Source: Streptomyces sp. B1I3 (GTDB taxonomy: Bacteria > Actinomycetota > Actinomycetes > Streptomycetales > Streptomycetaceae). Taken from it: a stretch of 64,000 nucleotides of DNA. A program made the position numbers and the translations under genes. The notes beneath the pieces were generated by a model. It saw nothing but the letters and a program-made list of their open reading frames with translations. It made no database searches and was not told where the DNA came from. The stretch is taken from assembly GCF_030816615.1 (NCBI RefSeq), contig NZ_JAUSYD010000001.1:6346501-6410500 (forward strand), written 5' to 3'. The stretch's first letter is position 1. Every line of letters starts with the position of its first letter. This document shows positions 1 to 7,956 of this stretch, in pieces.

Positions 1-552
1 GTCTTCGGCATCGGCGGGGTGGGCCTCGCCGTCCTGCAGTCGGCGCGTCTCGCGGGCGCCTCGCGGATCATCGCCGTGGACGTGTCGCCGGAGAAGGAGG
101 AGCTGGCCCGGCGGGCCGGTGCCACCGACTACGTCGTCGCCTCCGACACCACCCCACGCGCCGTCCGCAAACTCACCGGCGGCCAGGGCGCGGACGTCGC
201 CGTGGAGTGCGTGGGGCGTCCCGCCACGATCCGCGCAGCGTGGGAGTCCACCCGCCGCGGTGGCCGCGCGACCGTCGTGGGCATCGGCGGCAAGGACCAG
301 GTGGTGAGCTTCAACGCCCTGGAGATCTTCCACTGGGGCCGTTCGCTGACCGGGTGCGTGTACGGCAACAGCGACCCCGCCCGGGACCTGCCCGTGCTGG
401 CCGAGCACATCCGCGCCGGCCGCTTCGACCTCTCCATGATGGTCACGGAACGCATCACGCTGGACGGCATCCCCGCGGCCTTCGACACCATGATCGCGGG
501 CAAGGGCGGGCGGGCGCTGGTCGTGTTCCCCGGCGCCGACGCCGCGCCCTGA
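1..552 (+). CDS. Zinc-type alcohol dehydrogenase, C-terminal part (MDR family)
   Basis: The gene enters the window already open; its N-terminal catalytic zinc domain lies upstream. The visible 183 residues are the Rossmann half of a medium-chain dehydrogenase/reductase. They show the dinucleotide-binding loop GIGGVG near the window edge, the Asp after the second beta strand (VDVS) that favours NAD(H), the GGQGADVAVECVG block typical of class III and related alcohol dehydrogenases, and the C-terminal lid. It would oxidise an alcohol or a thiol-bound aldehyde in the cytoplasm, but the substrate cannot be read without the N-terminus. It resembles the mycothiol dehydrogenase at 47.3 kb in this half, so a paralogue is possible. 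The family assignment is firm. Confidence 0.85.
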   Translation, partial: VFGIGGVGLAVLQSARLAGASRIIAVDVSPEKEELARRAGATDYVVASDTTPRAVRKLTGGQGADVAVECVGRPATIRAAWESTRRGGRATVVGIGGKDQVVSFNALEIFHWGRSLTGCVYGNSDPARDLPVLAEHIRAGRFDLSMMVTERITLDGIPAAFDTMIAGKGGRALVVFPGADAAP

Positions 553-826
553 CCCCCGGGCCGTCCCCCGGCTCCCAGCCCTCGGCCGGCGCCGGGGGTG
601 CCGGGACGCGGTCGCCGGCGCCGCGCCCCGCGGATCCGCGTGGACCTCCAGGCCGCCGGGCCCACCGTGCACGGCCGGGTCTGGGCGTCGAACACCGGGG
701 GAGAGGCGGCGACGGCGGTCCGCTCCCCCGGGAGCCGGGAGCGGCGTGTGCGGTGTGCTGCGTCACGTGCCGACCTCCTGCCGCCGGGGCCGCGCGGCGG
801 CCCGGGCCGGCCACGCGGGCTGTGAC
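553..826. other. Intergenic, convergent genes, no gene seen
   Basis: This gap separates the dehydrogenase and the EamA gene, which converge. It is very GC-rich. The first 50 bases contain complementary C-rich and G-rich runs (cccccgg and ccggggg) that could form a terminator hairpin. I see no supported coding sequence on either strand. Confidence 0.4.
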
Positions 827-1793
827 TCATCTCCCGGCGTTCGGCTCCGACGCGGCCGACGTCAGGGGAGTCGGCCCCTTGCCGGAAGGCTTCTTGCCCC
901 GTCCCGCCCGGGCCCGGGTGCGCGAGACGGCGACGCCGGCGAGGCAGAGCAGCCCGCCGCCGACCGTGAGCAGTGCGGGCACCTCGTCCAGCAGCAGCCA
1001 CGACATCAGGACCACCAGCGCCGGCACCGCGTACGTCGTCGCGCCCATCCTGCCCGCGGTGGTGCGGGCCAGGGCGTACGCCCAGGTGGTGAAGGCCAGC
1101 GCCGTCGGGAAGACGCCGAGATACAGCATGTTCAGGGTCGCGGAGGCGGGGGCGTCGGCCGCTTCGGAGATGAGCAGGCCGGAGAACGGCAGGCAGGCGA
1201 CCGTACCGATCAGGCAGCCGAAGGTCGTGATCTGCAGCGGTGTCCCGTGCCGCAGCGCGGGCTTCTGGATGACCACCCCGCCCGCGTACGACACGGCGGC
1301 CAGCAGGCAGAGCAGCACGCCGAGCACGGACGAACTGCCGTGCCCGGACATCGAGAGGCCCACCACGACCGCGCCCGCGAACGAGACCGCCATGCCCGTC
1401 AGGAGCCGGCGCGGCAGGCCTTCTCCCAGCAGGCGGGCACCCAGCAGCGCCATCAGGATCGGCCCCACGTTCACGATCATGGCGGCCGTACCCGCGTCGA
1501 CCTGCTGCTCACCCCAGTTGAGGACCACCATGTACAGCCCGAACCAGAGCAGCCCGGAGCCGACGACGCCCGGCCACGCCGCGCGGGCGGGCAGCCCTTC
1601 CCGGCGTATCAGCAGGATCGCCCCGAGCCCGGCCCAGGGCCAGCGCCCCGGGGGAGTAGGCCTCGCCCGCGCTGCGGATGGAGACAAAGGCGGAGGCCCA
1701 CAGCAGCACCGTGGTGCAGGCGGCGGCCGGCGCACGCCAGTCGCGGCCCGGCGAGGCGGTCGCCGGTGAGGTCGGTGTCGTCGTCATGGTCAC
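827..1793 (-). pseudogene. EamA/DMT-family transporter, reading frame broken near 1630
   Basis: Two overlapping minus-strand frames together give one drug/metabolite transporter. The first, from GTG 1793 (or ATG 1787), encodes a normal N-terminus and first membrane segment ending ...SPGALALGR at about 1629. The second carries GAILLIRREGLP... through the remaining membrane segments to the stop at 827. At the join the usual residues of the second helix are missing and the frame shifts, so a short deletion that is not a multiple of three best explains it. EamA proteins have about ten helices and export small metabolites; the second part looks intact and well conserved. It is either a recent pseudogene or a sequencing error. 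It lies 38 bases after the ArsR gene, which may regulate it. Confidence 0.75.
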
Positions 1794-1831
1794 GACCGTA
1801 GAGCCGACACGCGTCGGCCCCCACCGAATTG

Positions 1832-2560
1832 TCAGGGACCGTCAATCGTCGCGGGTTCGATGCCCAGGTGATCCGACAGTGCGCGCAGCCCTTCGGGCGT
1901 CGTGCGTACCGCTCGCCCCGAACCGATCCGCTCGCACCAGCCGGCGTCGAGCGCGTGGGTGCACAGGGCGGCGCCCGCGACGCCCGCCAGGTGCGGGCGC
2001 CGCTCGGTCCAGTCCAGGCAGTCGCGCGCCAGGGGCCGTCGCGCGCCCGTGTCCAGGGGGACGCCGAGCGCACCGAACCACCGCAGTCCGTCGTCGGTGA
2101 GCGCGAAGCCGGTGTCCTGCCGCAGCAGGCCCCGGGTGGTCATGGCGTCCGTGATCGTGATGCCGAGCCGCCCGGCGAGGTGGTCGTAGCAGGTGCGTCC
2201 CCGGGCCAGTGCGCTGCTCAGGCTCGCCGCGCGCAGGGTCCGGGGCCGCGTCTCGTCCGGCCCGGGGACGACCCGGGCGGCGAGTTCCTCGAGGAGCCGG
2301 GCGGTACGGGCGCCGGCGAGCCTCACGTAGCGGTGGCGGCCCTGCCGCTCCTGGGTCAGCAGCCCGCCCGCGACCAGCTTCCCCAGGTGCTCGCTCGCGG
2401 TGGAGGGTGCCACACCGGCGTACCGGGCCAGCTCGCCCGCCGTCCAGGCGCGCCCGTCGAGCAGGGCGAGGCAGAAGGAGGCGCGGGTCTCGTCGGCGAG
2501 CAGTGCCGCCAGCGCGGCCAGGCGGGGCGCTGCCGGGTCCCGCGGTGTCCTGGGTGTCAT
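1832..2560 (-). CDS. ArsR-type winged-helix transcriptional regulator
   Basis: A 242-residue protein. Residues about 10-95 form a winged helix of the ArsR/HTH_20 type: LAALLADETRASFCLALLDGRAWT, the recognition region VAPSTASEHLGKLVAGGLL, and the wing RQGRHRYVRL. No cysteine pair for metal binding is visible in the DNA-binding part, so metal sensing is unlikely. The C-terminal half (about 130-242) has the HTH-plus-sensor layout seen in Streptomyces ArsR-like regulators of efflux genes, and its ligand is unknown. It starts at ATG 2560, 15 bases after the TetR stop, and is followed 38 bases later by the broken EamA transporter. A TetR-ArsR-EamA transcript is likely, and control of the transporter is a reasonable guess. 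Confidence 0.8.
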   Translation of the reverse strand: MTPRTPRDPAAPRLAALAALLADETRASFCLALLDGRAWTAGELARYAGVAPSTASEHLGKLVAGGLLTQERQGRHRYVRLAGARTARLLEELAARVVPGPDETRPRTLRAASLSSALARGRTCYDHLAGRLGITITDAMTTRGLLRQDTGFALTDDGLRWFGALGVPLDTGARRPLARDCLDWTERRPHLAGVAGAALCTHALDAGWCERIGSGRAVRTTPEGLRALSDHLGIEPATIDGP

Positions 2561-2575
2561 ACGGTCCAGGATGCG

Positions 2576-3253
2576 TCAGGCACCGTTCGGCGCGCGCCGA
2601 ACGGTGCCGCCGCCACCGGCGGTCTGCTCGTACTGGAGCACGAGGCCGTCCAGGAGGGCCCGCAGACCGGTCTCGAAGGCGCCCTCGTCGACCTGCTGGC
2701 GGCGGTCGGCCAGCAGATGGGCCTGGCCGAGGTGGGGGTAGTCGGCGGGGTCGTACGCCGTCTCGTCGTCCACGAAGCCCCGGGCGAAGGAGCCGAGTGC
2801 CGACCCGGTGACGAAGTACCGCATCAGCGCACCGATGTACGTCGCCTGGGCGGGCGGCCAGCCGGCGCGGACCATGGCGCCGAAGACCGCGTCGGCGACC
2901 CGCAGGCCGGCCGGGCGGCGGCCGGGGCCCTGCGCCAGCACCGGGACGATGTGCGGGTGCGCGGCGAGCGCGGCACGGTAGGAGACGGCCCAGTCGTGCA
3001 GGGCGGCGGGCCAGTCCCGCGGGTCCGCATCCTCGAACATCGACAGGTCGACCTGGGCGGAGACCGCGTCGGCGACCGCGTCGAGGATCTCGTCCTTGTT
3101 CCGGAAGTGGTTGTAGAGCGAGGGCCCGCTGACTCCGAGTTCCGCCGCGAGCCGACGGGTCGAGACGGAGCCGAGCCCCTCGGCGTCCACGAGCGCGCTC
3201 GCCGCCTCGACGATGCGGTCTCTGCTGAGGAGGGGCTTGCGCGGTCGTGCCAT
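2576..3253 (-). CDS. TetR-family transcriptional regulator
   Basis: A 225-residue regulator. The start is ATG 3253, giving MARPRKPLLSRDR; the longer frame upstream has no family-like sequence. Residues about 10-55 carry the TetR helix-turn-helix (IVEAASALVDAEGLGSVS, then TRRLAAELGVSGPSLYNHF). The rest is a TetR_C-type ligand pocket that cannot be assigned a ligand. It is divergent from the acyl-CoA dehydrogenase at 3319, and an imperfect palindrome lies between them at 3283-3299. By the usual logic of divergent TetR genes it represses itself and the dehydrogenase. The final residues run close to the ArsR gene, suggesting co-transcription. Confidence 0.88.
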   Translation of the reverse strand: MARPRKPLLSRDRIVEAASALVDAEGLGSVSTRRLAAELGVSGPSLYNHFRNKDEILDAVADAVSAQVDLSMFEDADPRDWPAALHDWAVSYRAALAAHPHIVPVLAQGPGRRPAGLRVADAVFGAMVRAGWPPAQATYIGALMRYFVTGSALGSFARGFVDDETAYDPADYPHLGQAHLLADRRQQVDEGAFETGLRALLDGLVLQYEQTAGGGGTVRRAPNGA

Positions 3254-3282
3254 GCGGCACATAGTAGGGCCTGCGAACAGAA

Positions 3283-3299
3283 AACTAGCAGTGCTAATT
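3283..3299. promoter_or_regulatory. Imperfect palindrome, likely TetR operator
   Basis: AACTAGCA-G-TGCTAATT: eight-base arms around one central base with one mismatched pair. It sits in the 65-base divergent gap between the TetR gene (start 3253) and the acyl-CoA dehydrogenase (start 3319), in the AT-rich stretch where promoters would lie. Assignment to this TetR protein is inferred from position. Confidence 0.6.
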
Positions 3300-3318
3300 A
3301 AAAGTGGGGTGTCACAGG

Positions 3319-4470
3319 ATGAACCTGGAGCTGAGCGAGGAGCAGGACGCCGTCCGGCAGCTCGCCGAGGACTTCGTCGCACGGGAGATCACCCCGCATG
3401 TCGTCGAGTGGGACCGTGCCGAGAGTGTCGACAAGTCGATCGTGAAGAAGCTGGGTGCCCTCGGCTTCCTCGGACTGACCGTCCCCGAGGAGTACGGCGG
3501 CTCCGGCGGTGACCACCTCGCCTACTGCCTGGTGACCGAAGAGCTGGGGCGCGGCGACTCCTCGGTGCGCGGCATCGTGTCCGTGTCGCTCGGCCTGGTC
3601 GCCAAGACGATCGCTTCCTGGGGCAGCGAGGAGCAGAAGCGGCAGTGGCTGCCGGAGCTCACCGCGGGCGAGGCCGTCGGCTGCTTCGGCCTCACCGAGC
3701 CGGGCACCGGCTCCGACGCGGGGAACCTGACCACCAGGGCCGTGCGTGACGGCGGCGACTACGTCATCAACGGCTCCAAGATGTTCATCACCAACGGCAC
3801 CTGGGCCGATGTGGTCCTGCTGTTCGCCCGCACCGGCGACGCGCCGGGCCACCGGGGCATCTCCGCCTTCCTGGTGCCGGCCGACGCCCCGGGCCTGACC
3901 CGGCGGACCGTCCACGGCAAGCTCGGCCTGCGCGGGCAGGCCACGGCCGAACTGGTCCTGGAGAACGTCCGCGTCCCCGCCACCACGCTCATGGGCCCCG
4001 AGGGCAAGGGCTTCTCCGTCGCCATGTCCGCCCTGGCCAAGGGGCGCATGTCCGTCGCGGCCGGCTGCGTCGGCATCGCGCAGGCCGCGCTGGACGCCGC
4101 CGTGCGGTACGCGGGGGAGCGCGAGCAGTTCGGCAAGTCCATCGCGAGCTACCAGCTCGTCCAGGAGCTGATCAGCGACATCTCCGTCGACGTGGACGCC
4201 GCCCGCATGCTGACCTGGCGCGTCGCCGACCTCGTCGACCGCGGCCAGGACTTCGCCACCGCCGCCTCCACGGCGAAGCTCTTCGCGTCCGAGGCCGCCG
4301 TGCGCGCCGCGAACAACGCCCTCCAGGTGTTCGGTGGTTACGGCTACATCGACGAGTACCCGGTGGGCAAGCTCGTCAGGGACGCCCGTGTGATGACCCT
4401 GTACGAGGGCACCAGCCAGATACAGAAGCTGATCATCGGCCGTGCGCTGACAGGAGTCTCCGCCTTCTGA
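3319..4470 (+). CDS. Acyl-CoA dehydrogenase
   Basis: FAD-dependent alpha,beta-dehydrogenation of an acyl-CoA in the cytoplasm. The 383 residues match the usual 380-390 of short/branched-chain enzymes: all-alpha N-domain ([18 protein letters not shown]), the FAD/substrate signature [16 protein letters not shown], the middle beta domain, and the C-terminal helical domain with REQFGKSI and [20 protein letters not shown]. The catalytic base is probably Glu363 in LYEGTSQIQ. The ATG at 3319 is chosen over a GTG at 3304 because family proteins begin at this MNLELSEEQ position. It is divergent from a TetR gene that probably controls it. Chain-length or branched-chain specificity cannot be read. Confidence 0.92.
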   Translation: MNLELSEEQDAVRQLAEDFVAREITPHVVEWDRAESVDKSIVKKLGALGFLGLTVPEEYGGSGGDHLAYCLVTEELGRGDSSVRGIVSVSLGLVAKTIASWGSEEQKRQWLPELTAGEAVGCFGLTEPGTGSDAGNLTTRAVRDGGDYVINGSKMFITNGTWADVVLLFARTGDAPGHRGISAFLVPADAPGLTRRTVHGKLGLRGQATAELVLENVRVPATTLMGPEGKGFSVAMSALAKGRMSVAAGCVGIAQAALDAAVRYAGEREQFGKSIASYQLVQELISDISVDVDAARMLTWRVADLVDRGQDFATAASTAKLFASEAAVRAANNALQVFGGYGYIDEYPVGKLVRDARVMTLYEGTSQIQKLIIGRALTGVSAF

Positions 4471-4579
4471 GCGCGGCGGCCCGTCGCCGCCGCCTGCCCG
4501 CCGGCGACCGCACCGGTGAGTACCGGCTGAGTACGCCGACGGATGCCGTGGTACGCCACCGCGCCCCATGCTGTGCGGC

Positions 4580-4870
4580 ATGAGTGAGACAACATCGGTC
4601 AAGCAGCAGAGCACCGCCGCCTTCTACGGACAGGCCGTCCTCTCCTTCGGGGTGGCGATGGGCGCGGTGGCCCTCGGCATCTTCTTCCTCGACGCCGACG
4701 CCTGGGTGCGTGCCTTCCTCGCCGTCGGCGTCCTCTACCTCGTCACTTCGTGCTTCACTCTGGCCAAGGTCATCAGGGACCGGCAGGAGGCGGGGCAGAT
4801 CGTCAGTCGCGTCGACCAGGCCCGGCTGGAGAAGATCCTCGCCGAGCACGACCCCTTCCAGAAGCTCTGA
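4580..4870 (+). CDS. YiaA/YiaB-type inner membrane protein
   Basis: A 96-residue protein with two closely spaced membrane helices (about residues 17-38 and 44-64) joined by the short loop LDADAWVR, followed by a charged cytoplasmic tail (KVIRDRQEAGQIVSRVDQARLEKILAEHDPF). This is the layout of the YiaA/YiaB-like family, common in Streptomyces; the function is unknown. ATG 4580 is used; the in-frame ATG at 4568 adds only MLCG. It lies between the acyl-CoA dehydrogenase and a TetR gene on the same strand, without obvious coupling. Confidence 0.75.
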   Translation: MSETTSVKQQSTAAFYGQAVLSFGVAMGAVALGIFFLDADAWVRAFLAVGVLYLVTSCFTLAKVIRDRQEAGQIVSRVDQARLEKILAEHDPFQKL

Positions 4871-4894
4871 ACGGTCCCGGCCGCGCGAGAGACC

Positions 4895-4910
4895 CTAAGC
4901 GCTTGCTCAG
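4895..4910. promoter_or_regulatory. Operator CTAAGCGCTTGCTCAG, copy 1
   Basis: This 16-base sequence, with a perfect AAGCGCTT core, lies 40 bases upstream of the TetR gene at 4951. An identical 16-base copy lies at 6234-6249, just upstream of the MaoC gene. Two identical copies, each before a gene of one convergent pair, are best explained as binding sites of that TetR regulator. Confidence 0.75.
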
Positions 4911-4950
4911 GTTCGCGGTATGGTGTTCGTCCTGCGAGGGAGAGGGGCAC

Positions 4951-5580
4951 GTGAGCATGAGCACGGCGGAGGAGACCGACGGCGAGAACACGCCGTGGAG
5001 TGAGGTCACGCCCGAGGCGGCCCGGCGACTGCTGGTCGCCGCCGTCGAGGCCTTCGCCGCGCGCGGCTATCACGCGACCACCACGCGGGACATCGCCGGC
5101 CGGGCCGGGATGAGCCCGGCGGCGCTCTACATCCACTACAAGACCAAGGAAGAGCTGCTCCACCGGATCAGCAGGATCGGCCACGACCGCGCCCTGCTCC
5201 TCCTGGAGACGGCCGCGTGCAGTGGCGGTACGGCGGCCGAGCGGCTCGCCGGCGCCGTGCGGTCCTTCGTCCGGTGGCACGCCGAGCGGTACACCACGGC
5301 GCGCGTGGTGCAGTACGAGCTCGAGGCCCTCGGCGAGGAGCACCGCACCGAGATCGTGGAGCTGCGCAGGAAGAGCGACGCGGTGGTGCGCCGGATCATC
5401 AGCGAGGGCGTGGCGGCGGGTGAGTTCGACGTCCCCGACGTCCCCGGCACCACGCTGGCCGTGCTGTCGCTCTGCATCGACGTGGCGCGCTGGTTCAACG
5501 CGCAGGGGAGCCGGACGCCCGACGAGGTCGGGGCGCTCTACGCCGACCTCGTGCTGCGGATGGTCGGCGCCCAGAAGTAG
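4951..5580 (+). CDS. TetR-family regulator of acyl-CoA metabolism type
   Basis: A 209-residue TetR protein. The N-terminal helix-turn-helix is clear (residues about 20-65: RRLLVAAVEAFAARGYHATT, RDIAGRAGMSPAALYIHYKTKEELL). The C-terminal half resembles the ligand domain of TetR regulators found with acyl-CoA dehydrogenase and MaoC genes. The start is GTG 4951 (ATG 4957 two codons later is equally possible), preceded by GAGGGAGAGG. The same 16-base palindromic motif is found 40 bases upstream and again before the convergent MaoC gene at 6184, so it probably represses itself and MaoC. An acyl-CoA thioester ligand is inference from context. Confidence 0.87.
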   Translation: MSMSTAEETDGENTPWSEVTPEAARRLLVAAVEAFAARGYHATTTRDIAGRAGMSPAALYIHYKTKEELLHRISRIGHDRALLLLETAACSGGTAAERLAGAVRSFVRWHAERYTTARVVQYELEALGEEHRTEIVELRRKSDAVVRRIISEGVAAGEFDVPDVPGTTLAVLSLCIDVARWFNAQGSRTPDEVGALYADLVLRMVGAQK

Positions 5581-5722
5581 GCCCGGCCGGACGGCGCCCC
5601 TCGGTAGGCCCGGCCGGAGGGCGCCCCGAAGGGGGCCGGGCGCGTGCCGCGCTCCCGGCTGCGCCGGGGCGCCCCGGGGGCCGTGCCGTCCCGCAGGCGC
5701 CCCGGGGGTGTCCGGCAGCGGT
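5579..5722. repeat. Short GC-rich tandem repeat between convergent genes
   Basis: Two near-identical 25-27-base units (taggcccggccgga[c/g]ggcgcccc) start at about 5579 and 5605, followed by further ggccgggc and gccccggg runs. The segment is between the convergent TetR and MaoC stops, so a transcription-termination role is plausible. No gene is seen. Confidence 0.5.
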
Positions 5723-6184
5723 TCAGAAGTAGTAGCGCGACACCGACTCGGCGACACAGGCGGGCTTGTCGCCGCCCTCGCGCTCGACCGTGACGAGCGC
5801 GGTCACCTGCACGCCGCCGCCGGTCTCCTCGACGTCCTTGAGCACCGCCGTGGCCCGCACCCGGGAACCCACCGGGACGGTCGAGGGGAAGCGCACCTTG
5901 TTGGTCCCGTAGTTGATGCCCATCTTCGCGCCCTCCACCTGAAGGATCTGCGGGACGAGCACGGGAAGCAGCGAGAGTGTCAGATAGCCGTGCGCGATCG
6001 TCGTGCCGAAGGGACCGGCCGCGGCGCGCTCCGGGTCCACGTGGATCCACTGGTGGTCGCCCGTGGCCTCGGCGAACAGGTCGATCCTCTTCTGCTCGAT
6101 CTCCAGCCAATCGCTGTGACCGAGCTCCTGGCCCACCCCGTCCCGGAGCTCCTGCGCGGAGGTGAATATCTTCGGCTCTGCCAT
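5723..6184 (-). CDS. MaoC-family (R)-enoyl-CoA hydratase
   Basis: A 153-residue hot-dog-fold hydratase. The family signature is present as ATGDHQWIHVDPE, with the catalytic Asp43 and His48. The rest follows the single-domain MaoC/NodN-like layout (FGTTIAHGYLTLSLLP; INYGTNKVRFPSTVPVGSRVR). It hydrates trans-2-enoyl-CoA in fatty-acid or related acyl-CoA turnover in the cytoplasm. It starts at ATG 6184. A 16-base operator copy lies 50 bases upstream, identical to that before the TetR gene at 4951. This strongly suggests a one-regulator, one-enzyme module. The chain-length preference cannot be read. Confidence 0.92.
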   Translation of the reverse strand: MAEPKIFTSAQELRDGVGQELGHSDWLEIEQKRIDLFAEATGDHQWIHVDPERAAAGPFGTTIAHGYLTLSLLPVLVPQILQVEGAKMGINYGTNKVRFPSTVPVGSRVRATAVLKDVEETGGGVQVTALVTVEREGGDKPACVAESVSRYYF

Positions 6185-6233
6185 GTTCCTGGTCCCTGCC
6201 TTCCGGCTGTCCGCCGTCGTCGCCGAGTAGTGT

Positions 6234-6249
6234 CTAAGCGCTTGCTCAG
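6234..6249. promoter_or_regulatory. Operator CTAAGCGCTTGCTCAG, copy 2
   Basis: Identical over all 16 bases to the copy at 4895-4910. It is located 50-65 bases upstream of the MaoC start codon at 6184 (minus strand), a position able to block its promoter. Confidence 0.75.
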
Positions 6250-6303
6250 CATGCTGGGGCCGCGCGCTCCTGTCAACGACGGTCCGCCGGGCCGGGAGCC
6301 CGG

Positions 6304-7956
6304 TCAGCGCGCGACGTCCGGGCCCCAGTACGGACCGTCCGCCTCCCGCACCCGGCCGTCCTCCTCCACCACCACGAAGCGGTCGAAGGTGCGGGCGAAC
6401 CAGCGGTCGTGCGTGACCGCGAGGACCGTGCCCTCGAAGCGTTCCAGGGCGGATTCCAGGGCCTCGGCGCTGTGCAGGTCGAGGTTGTCGGTCGGCTCGT
6501 CCAGCAGGAGCAGCGTGGAGCCCTGGAGTTCCAGCAGGAGGATCTGGAACCGCGCCTGCTGGCCGCCCGACAGCTGGTCGAAGCGCTGGTCCCCGTGTGC
6601 CTGGAGCTCGTACCGGCGCAGGACCGAGACGGCTGCCCCCCGGTCCCGCCCCTCCCGGTCGCCGTCACCCCGGCCCAGTACCTCCACCAGCGTGCGGCCC
6701 GCCAGGTCGGGCCGCGCCTGGGTCTGTGCGAACCAGCCCGGCCGCACCCGCGCGCCCAGCCTGGCCACCCCGGTGTGGCCGACCGGTTCGCCGTGGCGTG
6801 CCGGATCGTGCAGATCCTGCTCGCTCCCGCCGGCCGCGAGCAGCCGCAGCAGGTGCGACTTGCCCGTACCGTTCGAACCGAGTACGGCCACCCGCTCGCC
6901 GAAGTAGACCTCCAGGTCGAACGGCTTCGTGAGCCCGGAGAGTTCGAGCGCCTCGCAGCGGACGGCCCGTACGCCGGTGCGGCTCCCGCGCAGCCTCATG
7001 CGGACGTTCTGCTCGACCGGCCGCTCCGGCGGCGGGCCGGCCTCCTCGAACCGGGCGAGCCGCGTCTGCATGGCGCGGTACTTCCCGGCCATCGAGGCGG
7101 AGGCCTTGGCCTGCTGCTGGAGCGTGCGGACCAGGTTCTTGAGCCGCTGGTGCTCCTCGTCCCAGCGCCGGTGCAGCTCGTCCAGACGTTCGAGACGGGA
7201 CTGCCTCGCGGTGTAGTAGTCCCGGAATCCGCCGCCGTGCACCCAGACGCCGTTCGCCTCCAGGGTGAGGACGCGGGTGGCGGTGGCCGCCAGCAGTTCG
7301 CGGTCGTGGCTGATGTAGAGCACGGTCTTGCGGGACGCGGCCATCATCTCCTCGAGGTGGCGCTTGCCCGGTACGTCGAGGTAGTTGTCCGGCTCGTCCA
7401 GCAGCAGCACCTGGGCGTTGCCGCGGAACAGCGCCTCGAGCGCGAGACGCTTCTGCTCGCCGCCGGACAGGGTCCGCAACTCCCTGGACCTGGCCCGTTC
7501 GAAAGGGAGCCGCAGCGCCGCCCCGGTGACCAGGTCCCATTCCACCTCGGCGTCGTAACCACCGGTCTCCGCCCATTGCGAGAGCGCTTCCGCATAGCGC
7601 ATCTGCACGGCTTCGCTCTCGCTCTCCAGCATGGCCAATTCTGCGCTCTCCATGGCCGAAAATGCCTGTTTCAATTCCGGCCTGGACAGTGAGACGAGAA
7701 ATTCGAGCACGGTGGTCGCGTCGCGCACGGAGCCGACGAACTGGGGCATGACCCCGAGCCCGCCCACCGTGCGCACCGTCCCGGAATGAGCCTTCAACTC
7801 GCCTGTGATCAGGCGGAACAGCGTGGTCTTCCCCATTCCGTTGGCTCCGATGAGAGCGACCTTGTCGCCGTCACCGACACGGAAGGAAGTGTCATGAAAA
7901 AGCATCCGGCCATCCGCCAGCCAGTACTCCAGACCGGAAACTTCCAAGAACCCCAC
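6304..7956 (-). CDS. ABC-F ATPase, probable ribosome-protection (self-resistance) protein
   Basis: A 550-residue soluble protein with two ABC ATPase domains and no membrane segment, as in ABC-F proteins that act on the ribosome. Domain 1 has Walker A GANGMGKTT, signature LSGGEQKR and Walker B LLLDEPDNYLD. Domain 2 has GSNGTGKSH, LSGGQQAR and LLLDEPTDNLD. Between them is the charged two-helix linker (about 240-320: RLERLDELHRRWDEEHQRLKN and on) that reaches toward the peptidyl-transferase or exit-tunnel region in resistance ABC-Fs. It starts at GTG 7956 with GAGGGG upstream. It is divergent from a RiPP-like cluster, so it may protect the producer from the cluster's product. A housekeeping role is possible but less suggested by the location. 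Confidence 0.88.
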   Translation of the reverse strand: MGFLEVSGLEYWLADGRMLFHDTSFRVGDGDKVALIGANGMGKTTLFRLITGELKAHSGTVRTVGGLGVMPQFVGSVRDATTVLEFLVSLSRPELKQAFSAMESAELAMLESESEAVQMRYAEALSQWAETGGYDAEVEWDLVTGAALRLPFERARSRELRTLSGGEQKRLALEALFRGNAQVLLLDEPDNYLDVPGKRHLEEMMAASRKTVLYISHDRELLAATATRVLTLEANGVWVHGGGFRDYYTARQSRLERLDELHRRWDEEHQRLKNLVRTLQQQAKASASMAGKYRAMQTRLARFEEAGPPPERPVEQNVRMRLRGSRTGVRAVRCEALELSGLTKPFDLEVYFGERVAVLGSNGTGKSHLLRLLAAGGSEQDLHDPARHGEPVGHTGVARLGARVRPGWFAQTQARPDLAGRTLVEVLGRGDGDREGRDRGAAVSVLRRYELQAHGDQRFDQLSGGQQARFQILLLELQGSTLLLLDEPTDNLDLHSAEALESALERFEGTVLAVTHDRWFARTFDRFVVVEEDGRVREADGPYWGPDVAR

